This document shows positions 59,161 through 64,000 of a stretch of 64,000 bases of DNA, in pieces. The notes beneath the pieces were generated by a model. The model saw only the letters and a program-made list of their open reading frames with translations. It had not been told where the DNA came from and did not search any database. This stretch comes from Epiperipatus broadwayi (taxonomy: Eukaryota > Onychophora > Udeonychophora > Euonychophora > Peripatidae): positions 3,864,888 through 3,928,887 of the forward strand of contig JAQFVV010012397.1 of the NCBI GenBank assembly GCA_028023455.1, in the 5' to 3' direction. Position 1 is the stretch's first letter. Each line of letters opens with the position of its first letter. The position numbers and the translations under genes are program-made.

Positions 59161-62100
59161 TCAATATTATAATCTTTTATATTTCATTAATCTTATTTTA
59201 TAATTAAAACTAACCTTTTTATGTTAGTTTATTATTTTATATTTGTAAAAATGTATACTATGTTTATATTATTAAATTGGCATTTATATGTAATTGAATC
59301 CTAGATATCTATAAAATGTTACAAATATTTCAAATTCTTTATTAAAGTTCATTTTCTTCAATTAATTAGTGGGTAAGATTTTATATTTATCTTTTAATCA
59401 ATATACACTTGAGAATCAATTATTTAAACAATGTAATATTTTAAGAAATATTTTGTAGATTTCTATTTAAGTTTATGTCAAATATCAGTTTGAAAGTCAT
59501 TGTACCAAATTCCTAAAATTTTTCTGAATAAAATCTACATTTTTGTTAATCTCTTGGCAACCATAACCTCCAGCTGGGACAGAATAAAACCAAGCACTGC
59601 TAGTGTCATCACAAACGTTATCCATTAGTCAGAGAGGCAATAGTTTAAGCAAATAGGTTAGGATTCATCCTTGTCCTGACATATGTATCTTGTGCATGGT
59701 TGGATTCAAGGTACTTTTGCTTGGATTATTGGTCTTGTTGAATGAATACACGATTTTGACCGGCACAATATATATTGTAACCTCTAATAAATGTGGTTCA
59801 AGCTAAGTACACTTTGTAACCTCTTGATTTTATAGTGTCGTGTAGTTAAGTACATCGATGGCCTTATAGTTAGGCGTTCATTTTGTAACCTATAAAGAAA
59901 ATGAAATGAAACTAATAATCACAATCATTCTCTTAAGTTGAGACCTTATCTCTCATCTATCCAATAGCATTCTAACACATTCTAATTGCTTGGGACAAGA
60001 CATCCTTTAAACAATAATAGGGTTGGGTTGAGACTCTTACATAGAACAATAAAGATTACAACGTGGACTAAGCTCATTGGTTGGTTACATATAAAAGAAT
60101 TAGCTACAGAGATATACAATTAAGATAAAGGAAGAACTTAACTCTGATAAAATAAATTACTCCAAATAAAACATATAATTTTGGGAAAAGATAAAACTTC
60201 AATCCTTCTATAGTAAATAATTTAGAATAAAGTAAATCTCTACCTGCATACCAATCAAACTCTCTGAGCTATAAATATTTGCACTTTCACAACATGTATT
60301 TTTTAATAGACTCTTGTAATTAACAAACTCTATTGTATCTTTAAGATTATCCATTAATATGATCAAACAACAATGGGCCTTTTATGTAATGCAAAATAAA
60401 AATCTCAGGGTTTTCTTTCTGGTATTTTATCAAATAAAATAATGGTTGCAAAGCAAATAACTGACATTCTAGCAGGCTTCAATAACATACATTTCCCATG
60501 AGTTAATGCTTCTGATTAACATGCTAATAATAATCACATAGATCACCAAAGAAAATGCTTACTTTATTCAACCAATATTTAATAAAAAAAATCATGTAAA
60601 TAAATTTAGAATATTGACAGCCTTTTACCTAGAATGGCATTCAACTAATAAAGGTACAAGTGTACATTCCATTTCCCTCTCTTATCCTAAAACAACACAG
60701 ATAAAATACTTCATTTACAGTGTTTAAACTCAGATAATAGGTTAATAATGTGCAATCTGAAATATGGATGGATACATCCATTGCAAGACTTAAATGAACA
60801 ATTATCAATTTAAAATTTTTAATTAAAAAAAAACTATTTATGTCACTGTTTCTTATCAAGTATTAGTGATTTTGGATCTTGAGAATAATAATTATCTGAT
60901 TTGAAAAATATACATTTTATTTCATTTGGTGGGTTTGTGGAACCAAAGAGAAAAATTCCACACAGAAAAATACTCAAAAACTAAATTTTAATAACTTTTA
61001 AATACATTTATTACATTTAGACATAAAAAAAATATTTACAGCATAGTAATATATCACAGCTTACACATCATAGCTACTAGATCCACTGAGGAATTAATAA
61101 TTTAAGTTCATTTTACATCAAAACTATTGCTTCTTGGTTTTCAAAATTGCACAATAAACTTATGATTATAAATTATTATGATTTCTGCTAAATATTTATT
61201 TAAAATCACAAGTTATTCTACTTTAACTAAGGCATTAAACAAACATTAATGAACTTGAAAATAATAATTATAATAGTTGGCTAGCTTGCACCATAAGCTA
61301 CTTAACATTTTCCATATATTTTACATCTTAGTGCCTTTATGATATCTTACTATTAAAATTATATAACAAAATTATGAAGATTAACTTCAAGATAATTTAT
61401 TGCTGCTTTTAACTTAGCTGGCTAATATGATGATGATAACTGTCAACATTACATTACAACTGCCTCACACTATATTAATTTTAAAACCAATGATAAATAA
61501 AAACATTCATCAGAAGTCGCACATACGTTGCTAGTTAACTTATTTAAAGTCCACATAATAATATTATATTTAAAATTTATGGAACTTACAAACTCCTCGG
61601 TGAATTTCTTCATATGACGTCTATAAATAGCATTGTGTCTGTGTATTCCTATCATGTTATGCTTTAAATTAAGGAATTCCGTTAATAATCTTGTGGATTT
61701 ACTTGTATACTACAGGCAAAGCACAGTAGCACAATACAGATATTATTATGACCAACCAAAAAGTACTGAAAATTACTACCTCAATAACTAGCTATCATTG
61801 CCATAACATTTATAAATACAATAGTCTACACCCTCTGTGGTGGACAATCTAGTATTTTAAGTAGCACATGAGGGACAACATCACTAAATAAGCTCCTTAG
61901 AGCAAGACACCTGACTATAATAATGGTGGCTCCCATGCTTATCTATCAAGCATAAGTGAAGGCAAAGACGCAGTCTTACAACCTAAAAAAAGGGAAAACA
62001 CACCAAAGACAAATGATTCTCTCCATGGAATCTAACTAAGTAAGCTATATAAAAATATTTTGGAACACTGTCCTCTCATGGCAAATACATATAATAATAA

Positions 62101-62779
62101 TGGGAGATCATTTCCATCCCATAAACATCATAAATAGTATACTATCTGATAACTATTTCTCACAATGGCAAGATACGAATTTATCCCTAATGATAAAGAT
62201 TAATAGCTTGTATCAATATTCAAATCCACACATTAAATAATATCCGAAACCCACAGGAAAGTATTCGTCAAAACGACTATAAACACATTAAAATAGCATA
62301 GTAAATTTTTGCATAAGATAAAGAATACGCCCCCGAACAATGAGCATAATAAATATTTATGAAATTAAGTGGACAGATTGATGCAATAAATATTCTTAAT
62401 TAAATGGTTAATGAAATAAATTTGTTCTCAAACAAATTCAAAATCCAATTTTTGCTACGAATGATATTAAGAAAATGTTAAAAGTTCTGATAAACACACC
62501 TGTATTGATTATTTGTCCCAAGTTATAAAGAATAGGCAAATTTAAATTTAAACCCTTTGCCAATATATTTAAAATTGCGTGTGTGTAATAAAATCTCTAC
62601 ACACTTTATTGTAAACTTCTTGAGACAATTTCAGATGGTAAAGTAAGATACATTGAAATGTAAATGAAGCATAAAATATATAATTATTATATTACTTTTT
62701 TTTAAAACAAAATAAAAATTACAATAATAATGATGATGATGATACATTCAGTTCATTAGTAAAGTTTCCTTGACAGTAG
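59161..62779. other. AT-rich DNA with two less AT-rich patches
   Basis: Patches near 59560-59900 and 61830-62130 are richer in G and C and read like old repeats (the second has a minus-strand frame with IIIVRCLALRSLFSDVV), but I could not assign either. Remaining short open frames (60641-60859 and 61470-61655, minus) look like chance. Confidence 0.35.
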
Positions 62780-62840
62780 GCAGATAATTTACGGCGCGAG
62801 GTCCCACGTTGTTAGTTATGGGAATAATATGGACGCATTA
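62780..62840. other. Small CpG-bearing patch
   Basis: TTTACGGCGCGAGGTCCCACG holds four CpG dinucleotides within about 20 bases, very unlike the surrounding DNA. It could be a fragment of a mobile element or of a conserved region; no function can be assigned. Confidence 0.3.
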
Positions 62841-64000
62841 GTATTGTTCAAACCAATATATTTACTTATTTATTTATTTATTCTGCATAAAAAAAACAAC
62901 AACAAAGCAGCTACAACTTCACTATGATCTTAGACAAGCACACTAATACAATATACTACTTTACATGAACAGGTATGGATCCATTATATGACACGATTTA
63001 ATATTAACTAGCTAGTTTGAATATGACAATTTTGTACAATTATTATTAAATTCTAGTAGTTATCCACGGTTTCATTGAAAAAATATTTTATTAACAGTTT
63101 TCCCTCTTTCTGGAGAAGCAGATGATAAAGCAACATTTCTGCTATTTTCATTAACAAATTTTTTTAAATTTTTTTTTTTCAAAAAGCAGTATTTCATTCA
63201 TTTAGGTTTTTTTGTTTTAATCATTTAGACATTTGTTGGTTGTTGTTTTTTTTTTTTTTTATAATTAAGATCGAATATTTACTTGTATTATTTTAGTTTT
63301 GAATAGACTTAATATTTTGATTATTATTTTTAACTGTCTTAAATTTACTGCCATTAAAAATGTGATTTATTAACATAAAATACTGTTTATTGTTTTCCAT
63401 ATGATCTCGGTTAATATTATTATTATTTTCATTTGTTGAAAATATTTAAAGTTATATGTTAAGTTAAAAGTATTATCTTGGCACGTTATTATGAACTTTA
63501 GATCGTTTAGTTAAAGAAAGCACAAAAACCTGATACCTTAATTTGTTGTTCAGCTATTCATTGATGAGTTTTAAAAACAAAAAGGCAAATAATAAAAGTT
63601 ACAATAATTTTTTTTCTTCTTATTAGGACACTCCGGATCCAACTCTCCCAATTCACCTCCAGTTCCGTGCTCTTTTCTCCAATATATATATAAAAATACA
63701 ATATCACGTGTCACCATTCTGTGTTTCAATTTTAAGGTTAATAAATTAACTACTTAACATGAATAGAGTTTTTTTTAATAAAAATAATAAACAGAAAATA
63801 CATGTAATAATTTACTGATTTTCATATTTTTATTGCTGTTTTTATCAGAAGTTTAGAATATTAAATATTTTATTTGCCAAGTTTTATTATCTATTTTATT
63901 TTGAAAAGTTAATAAATAAATTGAATATTTTAATAAATAAAAATAAAGATCTAAAAACATATACACCCATGCATGCACACACATCTAAAAGTGTAAGACT
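62841..64000. other. AT-rich DNA with one possible plus-strand exon
   Basis: At about 63609-63627 a strong acceptor-like tract (TTTTTTTTCTTCTTATTAG) precedes GACACTCCGGATCCAACTCT, the least AT-rich stretch nearby; the frame DTPDPTLPIHLQFRALF stays open until it meets a short TA run. This may be an exon start, a 5' region or coincidence. Nothing else seen. Confidence 0.25.

Noticed and set aside
1-64000. CRISPR array, bacterial operon, phage or plasmid features
   Set aside because: No regularly spaced short repeats, no ribosome-binding-site-led gene strings and no long ORFs; all evidence is for animal nuclear DNA.

Overview
The window looks like AT-rich nuclear DNA (about three quarters A+T by eye) from an invertebrate bilaterian. 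No complete host gene, operon, rRNA or intact tRNA is visible. Reasons: many dinucleotide and trinucleotide microsatellites, a tRNA-derived SINE family, decayed LINEs, a Penelope-like element, a miniature hAT element, many foldback (inverted-repeat) elements, and a nuclear copy of mitochondrial ND4. That ND4 copy reads best when TGA is Trp and AGA/AGG is Ser at conserved positions, with AAA as Lys. This fits the general invertebrate mitochondrial code rather than the vertebrate, cnidarian or flatworm codes. I cannot name the phylum safely.

Layout: 0-8.4 kb holds three foldback elements, one SINE, a diverged ~375-bp tandem repeat and TA/CA microsatellites. 8.4-17 kb is mostly anonymous AT-rich DNA with a LINE 3' end (11.8-12.1 kb), trinucleotide arrays and a SINE with target-site duplication (14.6 kb). 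17-21.3 kb is a cluster of foldbacks, including one (about 19.2-21.2 kb) whose right arm is split by a second foldback. 22.8-25.0 kb is a decayed LINE with a SINE in it. 25.15-25.34 kb is a perfect palindrome beside a long (TA)n tract. 26.1-27.3 kb is a decayed Penelope-like element (reverse transcriptase plus GIY-YIG) on the minus strand, followed at once by the ND4 copy (27.4-28.5 kb). 30.2-31.0 kb is a compound foldback and 31.15-34.1 kb a decayed LINE. 41.3-41.8 kb is a miniature hAT lying between two far-apart inverted arms. 43.7-48.3 kb holds a MITE, a perfect palindrome, a SINE, a decayed coiled-coil (possibly gag-derived) reading frame and another LINE 3' end. 53.2-53.9 kb is a purine-rich minisatellite. 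55.7-58.1 kb has a cluster of possible small minus-strand exons, the only candidate for host coding sequence. 58.8-59.0 kb is another near-perfect palindrome.

The observation I would chase first is a short structured motif seen in three unrelated repeat contexts (about 20.6/20.9, 25.2 and 51.4 kb). It has a CUGA-type box, a six-base-pair stem whose sequence differs between loci while pairing is kept, then (G/A)AAAC and GUC. This resembles a hammerhead-ribozyme core, which is known from Penelope-like retroelements, but each copy departs from the canonical core. Nearly all short ORFs in the window look like chance or like pieces of mobile elements.
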